Shown: piece after piece, positions 36,476 through 44,958 of the stretch
Position numbering within the stretch: the first letter of the stretch is position 1
Layout: every line of letters starts with the position of its first letter
Assembly: GCF_007997015.1 (NCBI RefSeq)
Contig: NZ_VOSM01000002.1
Coordinates: forward strand, 372,001-436,000
Direction of reading: 5' to 3'
Length of the DNA stretch: 64,000 bases
DNA from: Lujinxingia vulgaris
Lineage (GTDB): Bacteria > Myxococcota_A > Bradymonadia > Bradymonadales > Bradymonadaceae
The notes under the pieces: generated by a model
Databases searched by the model: none
Seen by the model: the letters and a program-made list of their open reading frames with translations, nothing else
What the model was told of the DNA's origin: nothing
Position numbers and translations under genes: made by a program

Positions 36476-37584
36476 CCCCAGGGCGACTCCGCGGTGCCGA
36501 CGATATGGTCGGGCACAAGCTCGACCTTGCCCCCGCCCCCGGGCAGATCCACCACAAAGTGAGGCACGCCCATCCCACCGATGCGACCGCGAAGATGCGC
36601 CATGATCTTCAGCCCGGTCGTCAGCGGTGTGCGAAAATGCGAGATGCCCTGCGCCATATCGCATTGCAGCATGTAGTAGGGCCGACAGCCCAGACGCAAA
36701 AGCTGGCGGTTGAGCTCCATCACCGTCTCGGGACGGTCGTTGACCCCGCGCAGGAGCACCATCTGGTTTCCCAGCACGCAGCCGGCGTCGAGGAGCATCC
36801 CCAGCGCCCGGGCGCTCTCCTGGCTGAGCTCATCGGGGTGGTTGAAGTGGGTGTGCACATACACCGGGCGCACCTCCCGTAAAATCTCGCAGAGCTCGGG
36901 GGTGATGCGCTGCGGAAGCGTCACCGGGTTGCGTGTCCCCAGCCGAATCACCTCCACGTGCTCGATCGCCCGCAGCCCCCTCAAGATCTCACCGAGCCGC
37001 TCATCGGAGAGGGTGAGCGGATCACCCCCGCTGACCACAACATCGCGGGCGGTGGGTGTGTTGCGAATGTACTCCAGCCCCTGCGCGATCTGGTCGCGGG
37101 CAGCCGCCGTCGTCGGATCGGAGACCTTGCGCTTGCGCGTGCAATGCCGGCAGTACACCGGGCAATGGTGCGAGACATAAAAGAGCACCCGGTCCGGATA
37201 GCGATGCGTGATCCCCGGCACCGGCATATGCGCCTCTTCCGCCAGGGGATCTTCGAGCTCAAACTCAAAGCTCTGCAGCTCGCCGGGTTGCGGCAAGCCC
37301 TGCTGACGCACCCCGCAGCTCGGGTCGTCGGGCGCCATCAACGCCGCATAATGCGGAGTGACCGCCACCCGAAAACGCTGCGCGCTCTTCACGAAGGCAA
37401 CGCGCTCTTCGGCGCTCAGCTCCAGGACATCTTCAAAATGTTCGGGACGCCGCAGCCGATTCTGGTGCTGCCAGTGCCAGCTCCCCCAGGTCTGCGCATC
37501 GATATGCGCAAAGCGCCTGGGGCGACGCTCGTACGAGGAGCGCAACGCGGGCAGCGGGCCGGGATCAAAGCGTTGATGACTCAC
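36385..37584 (-). CDS. kamA: lysine 2,3-aminomutase-family radical SAM enzyme
   Basis: Interconverts L-lysine and beta-lysine using an iron-sulfur cluster, SAM and PLP. The cluster motif CPVYCRHCTRKRK is present. So are the residues that hold the lysine side chain in the clostridial enzyme (Asp in LQCDMAQGISHFRTP and Asp in FVVDLPGGGGK), and the last Lys of the latter is the PLP site. The GTG at 37584 gives 399 residues and overlaps the upstream gene's stop by four bases (GTGA); a start at 37701 would overlap it by 121 bases, so 37584 is chosen. No beta-lysine acetyltransferase (AblB) is adjacent, so the beta-lysine's fate is unclear. EpmB enzymes are shorter, making an EF-P role less likely. 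Confidence 0.87.
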   Translation of the reverse strand: MSHQRFDPGPLPALRSSYERRPRRFAHIDAQTWGSWHWQHQNRLRRPEHFEDVLELSAEERVAFVKSAQRFRVAVTPHYAALMAPDDPSCGVRQQGLPQPGELQSFEFELEDPLAEEAHMPVPGITHRYPDRVLFYVSHHCPVYCRHCTRKRKVSDPTTAAARDQIAQGLEYIRNTPTARDVVVSGGDPLTLSDERLGEILRGLRAIEHVEVIRLGTRNPVTLPQRITPELCEILREVRPVYVHTHFNHPDELSQESARALGMLLDAGCVLGNQMVLLRGVNDRPETVMELNRQLLRLGCRPYYMLQCDMAQGISHFRTPLTTGLKIMAHLRGRIGGMGVPHFVVDLPGGGGKVELVPDHIVGTAESPWGQVVTFSNSDGKRFEFVDVDPARLEGDAER

Positions 37585-39152
37585 GCGCGCACTCCCAGCC
37601 ACGCTCGCGGCTTTGTGGCACCCTGATCGCTGAGTTTCACCCGCCCGAGCCCGTCTCCCCACTGGTCGATCAGCTCGCCATGCCCCGTACTCCAGGAGCA
37701 AAGAGGGTGCGGAAGCGTCATCTCGCGGGAGAAGTGAAGGCGGTGCGCGCGCCCCTCATCATCCTTAAAGCCGAACTCGTAGCGCATCTTCGGCAGCGGG
37801 CTGTAGTCCAGGACCACCGTGCCCTGAAGGGGCGCCTCCAGGGCCAGACCGGCGATGGAGATCGTGCCCTCCACACAGCCCTCGTGACGCAGGGGCGGGG
37901 TGGGCCATTGCTCCAAAGTCACCACCAGCGTGGCGTTGACCTCGGTGACCCTTCGACTTCCCTCAAGCTCACCACTTACGCGCTCCTCAAAGGTGTACTG
38001 GCCGCCCACTCGCCCGTCGCGCCGCTCCTGAAGCGCCTCGGTATCAAAGCGTGGCACCCAGCCCGCCTGCTGATACCAGCGAACTGTCGGGACGATGCCC
38101 TGACGAAAATCTTTGCACGCCGGCGCCCACCCCATCTGGCGCAACTTCTCGGAGACCATCACCGCATCTTCGCGAACATAAAAAAGCGCGTTGCGATCGA
38201 GCCTGGGTCGCAGAGGGCTGTCGAGCTTATGCTCGCGCTGAATCCTCTTCCAGAGCAGGCGCAGAAGTCCGCGCATCCGCCCGAACGCAAAGTCGTTGTC
38301 AATCAGCGGGCTGACCATCGCCCAGAACGTCACCGTGGGCATCGGCACCGAGGGGCCCAGATCGATGCCGTAGGCCTCGGCGATCGAGGTGAGCACCTCC
38401 CCGAAACTCAGCGCGGTATCGTCGCCCACGTTCAGCGTCTTATCTCGCCCCTCCGGGTGGGTCAGCACGACCATCACCGCGCTGGCCACGTCAGCTGCGT
38501 GGCACCAGTTGGTGCGCGGCCCGCCACGAAGCCCGGGCAAATAGCTGGCAAGATCGCGCAGGATCGCCACCAGCGTCACAAGCCCCGCGCTCATCTCGGT
38601 GCAGCCCGGCCCGTAGAGAAGCCCCGGCCGAAGGATCGTCAGCGCCGGACCGTCCGCGCCGGCGCGCAACGCCTCCAACTCGCGCTCCGCCTCGATCTTC
38701 GTGCGCTCGTAGTCATTATAAGGATCGACGGCGGACGCTTCGGTGCGAACCCCGCGCTCCCCGTCATAGACCGAGGCGCAGCTGATCTGCACAAAATGCT
38801 CTACGCCGGCTTCGCGCGCGTGAAGGTAGAGCTGACGAGGCAACTCCACGTTATCCATCGCCAGCGCCCGGTAGGGCTCGGAGATGTTCACGGTGGCTGC
38901 GGCGTTGATCATCGCCTGACAGCCCGCCATGAGCTCCCTGACCCCCTCGTCGTTGCCCTCGATCTGGTGCCAGGAGATCGTTGCGTCGCCCTCGATCAAC
39001 GACTCCCGGCCGGTCTGCGCCAGCTCGCGCCGATCGACGGCGACCACCTCCCAGCCCGCCTTGCTCAGCGTGCTCACAAGGTGCACGCCCAGCCCGCCGG
39101 CCGCACCCACGACCATCGCTCGACGATCGGATCTTGTCTTCTTTGCTGCCAT
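37581..39152 (-). CDS. SDR/NAD-dependent epimerase with extra C-terminal domain
   Basis: A protein of 523 residues. Residues 1 to about 340 form an extended short-chain dehydrogenase: VVGAAGGLGVHLVSTL (residues 14-29), a YxxxK-type catalytic pair in YNDYERTK, ILRPGLLYGPGC and the NAD-binding NWCHAADVASAVM, typical of sugar-nucleotide or 3-beta-hydroxysteroid-type members. Residues about 360-523 are a separate beta-rich domain (VGGQYTFEERVSGELEGSRRV, GTVVLDYSPLPKMRYEF) that was not recognised. The gene is translationally coupled to kamA. AAGGAG lies 11 bases before the ATG, a rather long spacing. Substrate unknown. Confidence 0.8.
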   Translation of the reverse strand: MAAKKTRSDRRAMVVGAAGGLGVHLVSTLSKAGWEVVAVDRRELAQTGRESLIEGDATISWHQIEGNDEGVRELMAGCQAMINAAATVNISEPYRALAMDNVELPRQLYLHAREAGVEHFVQISCASVYDGERGVRTEASAVDPYNDYERTKIEAERELEALRAGADGPALTILRPGLLYGPGCTEMSAGLVTLVAILRDLASYLPGLRGGPRTNWCHAADVASAVMVVLTHPEGRDKTLNVGDDTALSFGEVLTSIAEAYGIDLGPSVPMPTVTFWAMVSPLIDNDFAFGRMRGLLRLLWKRIQREHKLDSPLRPRLDRNALFYVREDAVMVSEKLRQMGWAPACKDFRQGIVPTVRWYQQAGWVPRFDTEALQERRDGRVGGQYTFEERVSGELEGSRRVTEVNATLVVTLEQWPTPPLRHEGCVEGTISIAGLALEAPLQGTVVLDYSPLPKMRYEFGFKDDEGRAHRLHFSREMTLPHPLCSWSTGHGELIDQWGDGLGRVKLSDQGATKPRAWLGVRA

Positions 39153-39270
39153 CGTTAAGAGTTCTCCTTGAAACAGGCCATCGCCCGGTCTTTATGGCGG
39201 AATCAACCCCCGGCGACAAGGTTCACCGAGGAGCCCGGAGGCGGGTTGAGCTGCTGTGCATCAAAATGAC

Positions 39271-39299
39271 TTGAAGTCTTGGGCGTGAGGTGCTAGTTC
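39271..39299 (+). promoter_or_regulatory. candidate sigma-70 promoter of rplS
   Basis: TTGAAG (39271-39276), 17-base spacer, TAGTTC (39294-39299). It lies about 160 bases upstream of rplS and directly before the leader hairpin. Confidence 0.5.
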
Positions 39300-39311
39300 T
39301 CCCCGACTCTA

Positions 39312-39342
39312 AAGGGCCGGTGAATTTCTCACCCGGTCCCTT
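39312..39342 (+). promoter_or_regulatory. rplS leader hairpin (candidate L19 autoregulatory element)
   Basis: AAGGG-CC-GGTGA pairs with TCACC-CGG-TCCCTT around ATTTC with small bulges. It sits in the 5' leader of rplS. L19 leaders that sense free L19 are known from Firmicutes. No sequence similarity to them is claimed here. Confidence 0.35.
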
Positions 39343-39460
39343 CGACCGGCGCTTGATAGCGAAGGTCAGCGACTTGCTAAACGGTACGGCCGGGTCCGAG
39401 GACGGCGTGGAGTTCGCGTCTTGAGGCGGCCTTTTTGATTTCGAACGATGGAGAAGCGTC

Positions 39461-39820
39461 ATGGAATTGCTCAAGAAAATCGCCGCAGCTCACCTGCGTG
39501 AAGATCACCCGGACTTCCGTCCTGGCGACACCGTCCGCGTCCACCTGCTCATTCGCGAAGGCGAAAAAGAGCGCGTCCAGGTTTACGAAGGCGTTGTGCT
39601 GGGCCGCAGCGGCGCCGGCGTCGAAGAGACCGTGACCGTGCGCAAGATCTCCAACGGTGTTGGCGTCGAGCGTATCTTCCCGGTTCACAGCCCCCGCATC
39701 GAAAAGATCGAGGTCGCCTCGATCGGTCGCGTGCGTCGCGCCAAGCTCTACTACCTGCGCGAGCGCGCCGGCAAGAGCGCCCGAATTCGCACCAAGCGCG
39801 CGCGTAAGGGCGGGCTTTAA
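39461..39820 (+). CDS. rplS: 50S ribosomal protein L19
   Basis: L19, at the interface of the 30S and 50S subunits: 119 residues with [63 protein letters not shown] all intact. A GGAG-containing site lies ahead of the ATG. In most bacteria rplS is the last gene of rpsP-rimM-trmD-rplS. Here it stands alone 14 kb away on the other strand, behind its own promoter. Confidence 0.97.
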   Translation: MELLKKIAAAHLREDHPDFRPGDTVRVHLLIREGEKERVQVYEGVVLGRSGAGVEETVTVRKISNGVGVERIFPVHSPRIEKIEVASIGRVRRAKLYYLRERAGKSARIRTKRARKGGL

Positions 39821-39869
39821 GTGTGATGGCGATGCGGCTGCCTGCAGCGCGCATCGCTCCCAGGCTCGG

Positions 39870-39908
39870 ACAACGCCCACGGCATCTGCCGTGGGCGTTG
39901 TCATTTCT
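39870..39908 (+). terminator. intrinsic terminator of rplS
   Basis: ACAACGCCCACGGC pairs with GCCGTGGGCGTTGT (39870-39883 with 39888-39901) around a four-base loop, followed by CATTTCTTG. A 14-base perfect stem. Confidence 0.85.
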
Positions 39909-40027
39909 TGCTCCCAAGACCCCGGCCCGGCCGCGTTGCTCCTTTACCCTTCTGGCCGCCCCGACGTATCATCGCTGCTGTTAAGCAAGCGGTCTTCCTC
40001 CCCCTCGGGACTGTCGAGCCAGCGCGT

Positions 40028-41791
40028 ATGCAACTTCAGGAGCTAATCTTTCAGGGCGTCTTGACCCAGAGCCGCCCGGCACGGGTGCGCGTCGATGAGC
40101 CCCTCCAGGTGCTGGAGCTTCCGGCCGGTGTGGGCGCCTCCGATGTCCAGGACCTGCTGATCCTCTGCCTCTATCCGGCCCAGGCCGCCGCGCTCGAAGA
40201 TCGCATGTTTAAAGGCGAAAAGGGCGTAAAGCTGGCCTGCGCGTTTACGGCGCGCGGCAGCTCGCTTCGCGTCGTGCGTCAGGCCGACGCCGAATCGGTT
40301 CGCCTGCAACGCAAGGGCGCCTCCGGCTACGAGGAGCTCGCCCGCGGCGCCGCCGACGTCCAGCGCGCCCTTCAGGAGAAGCTCAACCTCCCCGACCTGG
40401 CCTCCTTCTACGCATTGCACCTCTGGCGCTTCGACTTCGATATGGAGGCGGTCATCAACGCCGCCACCCTGGGCAACGACCCGCGCATCCCCGATCTGGC
40501 CAACCTCTACCTGACCTCCCTGGAGGTCGAGTCGCTTGAAGATCAGCTCAAAGAGCTCGACCTGCGCGTCGAAGATGGCCAGCGGGCGCTGGGGGAAGGC
40601 GCCGAGCTCGAAGAGAAGCTCACCCGCGCCCGGGAAAAACTCGCCGAGGTGGAGCTCGCCGAGCTCAGCGATGAAGAGATCGATCTTCTCCAGAACCGCG
40701 ACTCTCGCATGGATGACTACGACTCGCAGCTCGGCCGACTGCAAAGCCAGCTGGACACTGAGCGCCGTCAGATCGAGCTTTCGGTGCCCGAGGAGCCCAC
40801 GCGCACGCCGCTCTTCTGGCTGGGCGCGCTCATCGCTCTGGGCGCTTTAGTCGCAAGCCTGGTCTTTCATCAGACCCACCGCATCTTCGCGCTGGGGAGC
40901 ATTCCCGGGCTGGCCCTGGGGGCTTTTGTGCTGTTGCGCTATTATACGAGTCTCAGCAAAGCGAGCGTGCATCAGGTGCGGGTGGACTCGATCCGCCGCC
41001 GCATCTCCCAACTTCGCGAAGAGCAGATCCTCTTACTGGAGCGCGTCGAACACACGCTGCTCCACGCCGGCGTTGAGCGCGAAGAAGAGCTCCAGGCGCG
41101 CATTCCCATGGCTCGCAAGCTGCGCTCGGTTATCAAGCGGATGGAGGAGCAGCTCGAATCGGTCCGCACCAACCCGGAGTACCGACGCGCCCGCAAAGAG
41201 CTCGACTCTTTGCAGGCCGAGCTCGCCGAGCTCAAGCGCCGTCGCAGCGAACTTCCCTCCTTTGTCATGAACTCCTTTCAGCTGGAGAACGATCTGCAGA
41301 GCCTGGGAGCCGACCCGGTCCAGATCCGCGCCAGCGCCGATCAGGGCGAGGGAGGGGAGGCGGCGCCGCTGCCCACCGACCGGATGGAGCTCTTAAAATG
41401 GGTCGCCGAGCGCAACGGGCAGTGGATTCACGGCGTGCTCAGCGAGAGCACGCGCGCGATGTGGTCGAAGGTCTGTGGCCACGTCCTCTCGGAGCGATTC
41501 AGCGATGTCTCGCTCGATGCGCAGGGCGCCCTGCATGTTGAAGCCCTCACCGACGAGCAGCTCGAGCTCTGGCAACGCACCCGCTCTGCCGAGGTTCAGG
41601 TCGTGGTGTGTGCGCTCGCGCTCGCGCTCTTCATCAGCAGCGCACGTGGCGAGGAGGGCAGCGGCCTGGAGTCGATCTGGATCGCCGATCCGGCGCTGAT
41701 GATGACGCCCGCGCACGCCTCGCGCTTTGAGTCGGTCTTTAAGAGCGCCGCACGGCAGGGGCAGATCGCCATCCTGGGAGCAAAATCGTGA
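40028..41791 (+). CDS. YhaN/Rad50-like coiled-coil membrane protein lacking a Walker A motif
   Basis: A protein of 587 residues. The N-terminal strand MQLQELIFQGVLTQ and the C-terminal LALALFISSARGEEGSGLESIWIADPALMMTPAHASRFESVFKSA mimic the two halves of a Rad50/YhaN-type ATPase (a degenerate 'LDDPF' Walker B). The region where Walker A should be reads LQVLELPAGVGASDVQDLLI, with no GxxxxGKST. Between them lie long coiled coils (about residues 165-255 and 310-440) split by a two-helix membrane hairpin (262-305), as in YhaN. This looks like an ATP-independent scaffold. The start is uncertain: the 40028 ATG has no strong site. Its stop overlaps rnhB by four bases. Confidence 0.7.
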   Translation: MQLQELIFQGVLTQSRPARVRVDEPLQVLELPAGVGASDVQDLLILCLYPAQAAALEDRMFKGEKGVKLACAFTARGSSLRVVRQADAESVRLQRKGASGYEELARGAADVQRALQEKLNLPDLASFYALHLWRFDFDMEAVINAATLGNDPRIPDLANLYLTSLEVESLEDQLKELDLRVEDGQRALGEGAELEEKLTRAREKLAEVELAELSDEEIDLLQNRDSRMDDYDSQLGRLQSQLDTERRQIELSVPEEPTRTPLFWLGALIALGALVASLVFHQTHRIFALGSIPGLALGAFVLLRYYTSLSKASVHQVRVDSIRRRISQLREEQILLLERVEHTLLHAGVEREEELQARIPMARKLRSVIKRMEEQLESVRTNPEYRRARKELDSLQAELAELKRRRSELPSFVMNSFQLENDLQSLGADPVQIRASADQGEGGEAAPLPTDRMELLKWVAERNGQWIHGVLSESTRAMWSKVCGHVLSERFSDVSLDAQGALHVEALTDEQLELWQRTRSAEVQVVVCALALALFISSARGEEGSGLESIWIADPALMMTPAHASRFESVFKSAARQGQIAILGAKS

Positions 41792-42471
41792 GTCAGCAGG
41801 CTCTTTTTAACGCGTCGCCTCCCGAGATCGGGGAGCTTGAATCCGAACTTCGCTCCCGGGGCCACCTGCATATCATCGGGGTCGATGAGGCCGGACGTGG
41901 TCCGCTGGCGGGACCGGTGCACGCAGCCGCCTGCTGGTGGACGCTCAACCTGGACGACGCCACCGAGTGGCCGGGGCTCAATGACTCCAAGAAGATGCAG
42001 GAGTCCGATCGCGAGGTGCTCTACGACGCCCTCATCGCCCAACCCCGGCGAGTCGAGATGGCCGCGGCCAGCGCCGAGCGCATCGACGCCATCAACATCC
42101 TGCAGGCCACCTTCGAGGCGATGCGACACGCGGTGGAGCGCCTCATAGAAGTCCGTGGCCAACGCCCCGACCTCATCGTCGTCGACGGCAACATGATCAT
42201 CCCCGGCGTCGAACTTCCTCAGGTCGCCGTGGTCAAAGGTGACGCGCGAAGTTTTGCGATCGCCGCGGCCAGCGTCGTTGCCAAAGTCTCCCGCGATCGT
42301 CTGATGCGCGAGGCCGCCGAGACCTGGCCCGGATACGGGTTTGAGGGTCATAAAGGCTACGGAACCGCCGCCCACCGCAACGCCATCGCCTCACTGGGGC
42401 CATGCCCCTTGCACCGAAAGAGCTTCAAGGGTGTGCGCGAGTTTGTGGTCGATTCAGAAACAACGCGTTGA
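41788..42471 (+). CDS. rnhB: ribonuclease HII
   Basis: Removes RNA primers and single ribonucleotides from DNA. It has the RNase H fold with catalytic acids in VDEAGRGPLAGPVHAAA, GLNDSKKM, VVDGNM and the conserved GYGTAAHRNAI. Its 227 residues are normal. The GTG start overlaps the preceding gene's stop by four bases (GTGA at 41788). In many genomes rnhB follows rplS and precedes yraN, as here. Confidence 0.96.
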   Translation: MSQQALFNASPPEIGELESELRSRGHLHIIGVDEAGRGPLAGPVHAAACWWTLNLDDATEWPGLNDSKKMQESDREVLYDALIAQPRRVEMAAASAERIDAINILQATFEAMRHAVERLIEVRGQRPDLIVVDGNMIIPGVELPQVAVVKGDARSFAIAAASVVAKVSRDRLMREAAETWPGYGFEGHKGYGTAAHRNAIASLGPCPLHRKSFKGVREFVVDSETTR

Positions 42472-42578
42472 CGATGCGGAACGTGTGTTCAGTTTTTGAG
42501 GCGCACGTCGCTCGACGCACAGGAGCGCGGCGGCTGGCCTGAACACATCTCGACCCACACAGCATGGAGGGGGAACCG

Positions 42579-43001
42579 ATGAGCATCGGAAGTGGAGACT
42601 GGATCGACCGTGATGATTGCGAGCAGCTGGGGCTTGCTGGCGAAGATCTGGCGCGCCGTTATCTGGAGCGCAACGGCTGGTCCATTGAGGCCCACAACGT
42701 GCGTTCGCGCCACGGCGAACTCGATCTTGTTGCCTGCAAAGAACTCCCGGGCGACCAGGGCGTGCTTGTGGCTTTTGTGGAGGTAAAGAGTCGCCGGCGC
42801 TGCGACCGATTCTCGCCAGCGTTGGCGGTCAGCTACCGAAAGCGCCGCACGATCGCGCGCCTGGCGCATCGTTACATCTGCCAGCGCCGCCGCACCGGCG
42901 CACGCTACCGTTTTGATGTCATCACAGTTGATTTTAGCAAGCGCCCCGCCGCCATCCAGCATATTGAAGGCGCCTTTGACGCCCAGGGAAACACCTGCTG
43001 A
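42579..43001 (+). CDS. yraN: YraN-family (UPF0102) endonuclease-like protein
   Basis: A protein of 140 residues with the restriction-endonuclease-like fold of UPF0102: GLAGEDLARRYLERNGW, RSRHGELDLVA (active-site Glu/Asp), VAFVEVKSRRRC (Glu-x-Lys) and YRFDVITVD. Biochemical role unknown; linked to competence or DNA processing in some bacteria. The ATG at 42579 follows GGAGGGGG at five bases. It is adjacent to rnhB. Confidence 0.92.
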   Translation: MSIGSGDWIDRDDCEQLGLAGEDLARRYLERNGWSIEAHNVRSRHGELDLVACKELPGDQGVLVAFVEVKSRRRCDRFSPALAVSYRKRRTIARLAHRYICQRRRTGARYRFDVITVDFSKRPAAIQHIEGAFDAQGNTC

Positions 43002-43053
43002 ACACCCACAACGCGCATCGTGCGGGCGGGGCAGGGGGCTTGATACGGTTCTC

Positions 43054-44622
43054 TTATTCTACGTCGGTCGCGTCCGTGGAAGCCGGGGCATCCTCGGCGC
43101 TCACCTCGTTCTCAAGCTCGGCCTCAGCCTGACGGGCCGCGAGCGCGGCTTCAAAGGGAACGCGGGCGAGTGAACCCCACACCGCATCGCGTGCCAGGTA
43201 GGTGGTCGGGTCGCGCTCAGCGCCATTCTCCCCCAGGCTTGAGGGGGCGCCGTCGATCAGGAGCACAAGCTCGCCCCATCGCTCCACATACACCCGCTCG
43301 CCATCGTCTTCGGGGCCATGGCGCAGACACCACGACTCGCCATGCTCGCCACTCTGGTGGCTCGCGCTGGCTTCATAACGGGCCTCGGCGATGGCGACCT
43401 GGGCGCTGGCAAACTCCCGGGCCTCATCCTCGTTCTCCCAGCTGCTCACATGCACCGCTACCACCTCACCGGCTTCGTTGCGGTAGCCGAGCAGGCGGTC
43501 CCCGCGCCACCCCTCGGCGACCGCGCTCGGATCGGGCAGATCTTCAAAGCGGTCGGCGTGCGTGGCCAACCAGGAGCGAATCTGCAACTCGCCCAACACC
43601 GAGTCGAAGATCGGCTCATAGCCTCCCAGCGCCTCTTCGGCGTCAAACTGCACGTCGATGGGAAGCTCGCCGGCGAAGTAGCGCTCCGGATGCAGGATCT
43701 GGGTGGTCGAGACAGGCGCCGCCGAATAGATCGCGTCCACATCGCTCCAGGCGCGGTTGGCCCGGGCACGAAGCACAAAACGCATGCCCTCAATATAAGG
43801 GAAAAGCAGCAGGTCGCGCACAATGCGGGGCGCGCTGCCCAGCACCGACTCGGTCAGCGAGGGGACCGCGCTCTCGCCCATCCCCATCATCCCCGGCGCG
43901 CTCATGCCTTCGGCTGCCGCCAGCTCCTCGGTGTCCATCTCCAGCAGCGTGGCGGTGATCATCGGGACATCGGCCACGCTCAGCGCCCGACCCGCCGGCA
44001 GGGTGCCGCTCTCATAGAGCACGTAGTCGATCATCAGCACCGTGGCGTCGCCCTCGATCAGCGCCATACGCGCCAGGGCGAAGTCGCCGTTCTCCTGGGA
44101 GGTAAAGGGCGCGAGCAGCTCCCCGATATCGAAATGCTGATCCTGAATGGCGTGAAAGATCTCGTGGGCCATCGCCGAGTGCTGCAGCTGCTCGGGGAGC
44201 CCCACCATGATGTAGAGCTCCTTGGCGCTCTGATCGTAGAAACCGGCGATCTGCTCGGTGAGCAGGTCCAGCATCAGCTGGCGGTAGTTGACCTCGGGCT
44301 CGAAGATGCCCAGGCGCTTGAACATCTGCTCCTCGGCCACGAAGACCTCTTCGGGGATCTCGTTATGGAGCTGCTCAATGAGCATTGTGCGCAGCTCTTC
44401 GCGATCTTTGACCCCTTTGGGGATCTCGGAGAGCAGCTCCAGACCGCGGATTTCCGCCACCTGCAGGGCGATCTCACTCGCGGCAGAGAGCAGGGCCTCC
44501 TCGCGGGCCTGCTCCCCGGCGAGCTCCGGGGCGGGTTCGGCGTCCTGAGCCCAGGCTTGCGAGCTCATCAGGCATACGCTGAGTCCAATGAGGATCAGAA
44601 GGTGCACACAGTTTTTCATCAT
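43054..44622 (-). CDS. secreted zinc metalloprotease-like protein (HEXXH gluzincin type)
   Basis: An exported protein of 522 residues: signal peptide (MMKNCVHLLILIGLSVCLMSSQAWA, about 26 residues), the zinc motif HEIFH at residues 153-157 followed 33 residues later by EGDAT (Glu190), the third-ligand pattern of gluzincin peptidases. The rest is acidic and alpha-rich, with an acidic, Ala/Glu-rich C-terminal end. The family was not recognised by name, but the motif pair makes a zinc peptidase likely. It would act in the periplasm or outside, possibly in prey or cell-wall protein digestion (inference). It is convergent with yraN. Confidence 0.75.
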   Translation of the reverse strand: MMKNCVHLLILIGLSVCLMSSQAWAQDAEPAPELAGEQAREEALLSAASEIALQVAEIRGLELLSEIPKGVKDREELRTMLIEQLHNEIPEEVFVAEEQMFKRLGIFEPEVNYRQLMLDLLTEQIAGFYDQSAKELYIMVGLPEQLQHSAMAHEIFHAIQDQHFDIGELLAPFTSQENGDFALARMALIEGDATVLMIDYVLYESGTLPAGRALSVADVPMITATLLEMDTEELAAAEGMSAPGMMGMGESAVPSLTESVLGSAPRIVRDLLLFPYIEGMRFVLRARANRAWSDVDAIYSAAPVSTTQILHPERYFAGELPIDVQFDAEEALGGYEPIFDSVLGELQIRSWLATHADRFEDLPDPSAVAEGWRGDRLLGYRNEAGEVVAVHVSSWENEDEAREFASAQVAIAEARYEASASHQSGEHGESWCLRHGPEDDGERVYVERWGELVLLIDGAPSSLGENGAERDPTTYLARDAVWGSLARVPFEAALAARQAEAELENEVSAEDAPASTDATDVE

Positions 44623-44660
44623 CCGTCCCTGATCGCGATGTACAGTTTCACATCCGGTTC

Positions 44661-44704
44661 ATAGGTCGTCGCGAAGCGGTGGCTTCTAGCCCCTGACGAC
44701 CTAT
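44661..44704 (+). repeat. 10-bp inverted repeat with 24-base spacer
   Basis: ATAGGTCGTC and GACGACCTAT, perfect, arms at 44661-44670 and 44695-44704. It lies just upstream of the metalloprotease gene and about 255 bases before the acidic lipoprotein gene. It could be an operator or hairpin. Confidence 0.55.
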
Positions 44705-44811
44705 TCAGCTTTTCTTACAGGGGGGAGTCTACCCGCTCGCGCGTCGAGCTCCAACGTCCCCGGAGGTCTGCTAAGGCAACGTAACTTCACAAAAAGAATA
44801 TTGCGATAGAA

Positions 44812-44840
44812 TTGACGCTGCGCGGGAATAAGGCTAAACG
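44812..44840 (+). promoter_or_regulatory. candidate sigma-70 promoter of the acidic lipoprotein
   Basis: TTGACG (44812-44817), 17-base spacer, TAAACG (44835-44840). The -10 is weak. The leader would be about 110 bases with a small hairpin. Confidence 0.4.
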
Positions 44841-44958
44841 CCAGTACAAACTACCCCGCTGCCATGGTCGTAGGCGGGTGTCGGCATTTGCCGACTGCCG
44901 TGGGTCGCGATGTTCGTTGCCCGCTCTTGTTGAACCCTGATTCGCTTGAGGAGTTACC

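Larger units (their letters stand above)
39153..39460. other. divergent intergenic region with rplS leader
   Basis: 308 bases without a gene. It carries the rplS promoter (39271-39299) and a long leader with a strong hairpin (39312-39342). Near the end GGCCG and CGGCC followed by TTTTT (about 39386-39435) could form a weak attenuator. Confidence 0.5.
44623..44958. other. divergent intergenic region with inverted repeats
   Basis: 336 bases without a gene. It contains an inverted repeat ATAGGTCGTC/GACGACCTAT (44661-44670, 44695-44704), a promoter candidate (44812-44840), and a small hairpin GTCGGCA-TT-TGCCGAC (44880-44895) in the leader of the next gene. Confidence 0.55.

Noticed and set aside
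36385-37701. Longer KamA start at 37701
   Set aside because: It would overlap the upstream SDR gene by 121 bases; a GTG with a four-base overlap at 37584 is the natural coupled start.
39386-39435. Attenuator before rplS as a firm terminator
   Set aside because: The stem is only about five bases with a loop of some 35 bases; too weak to call.
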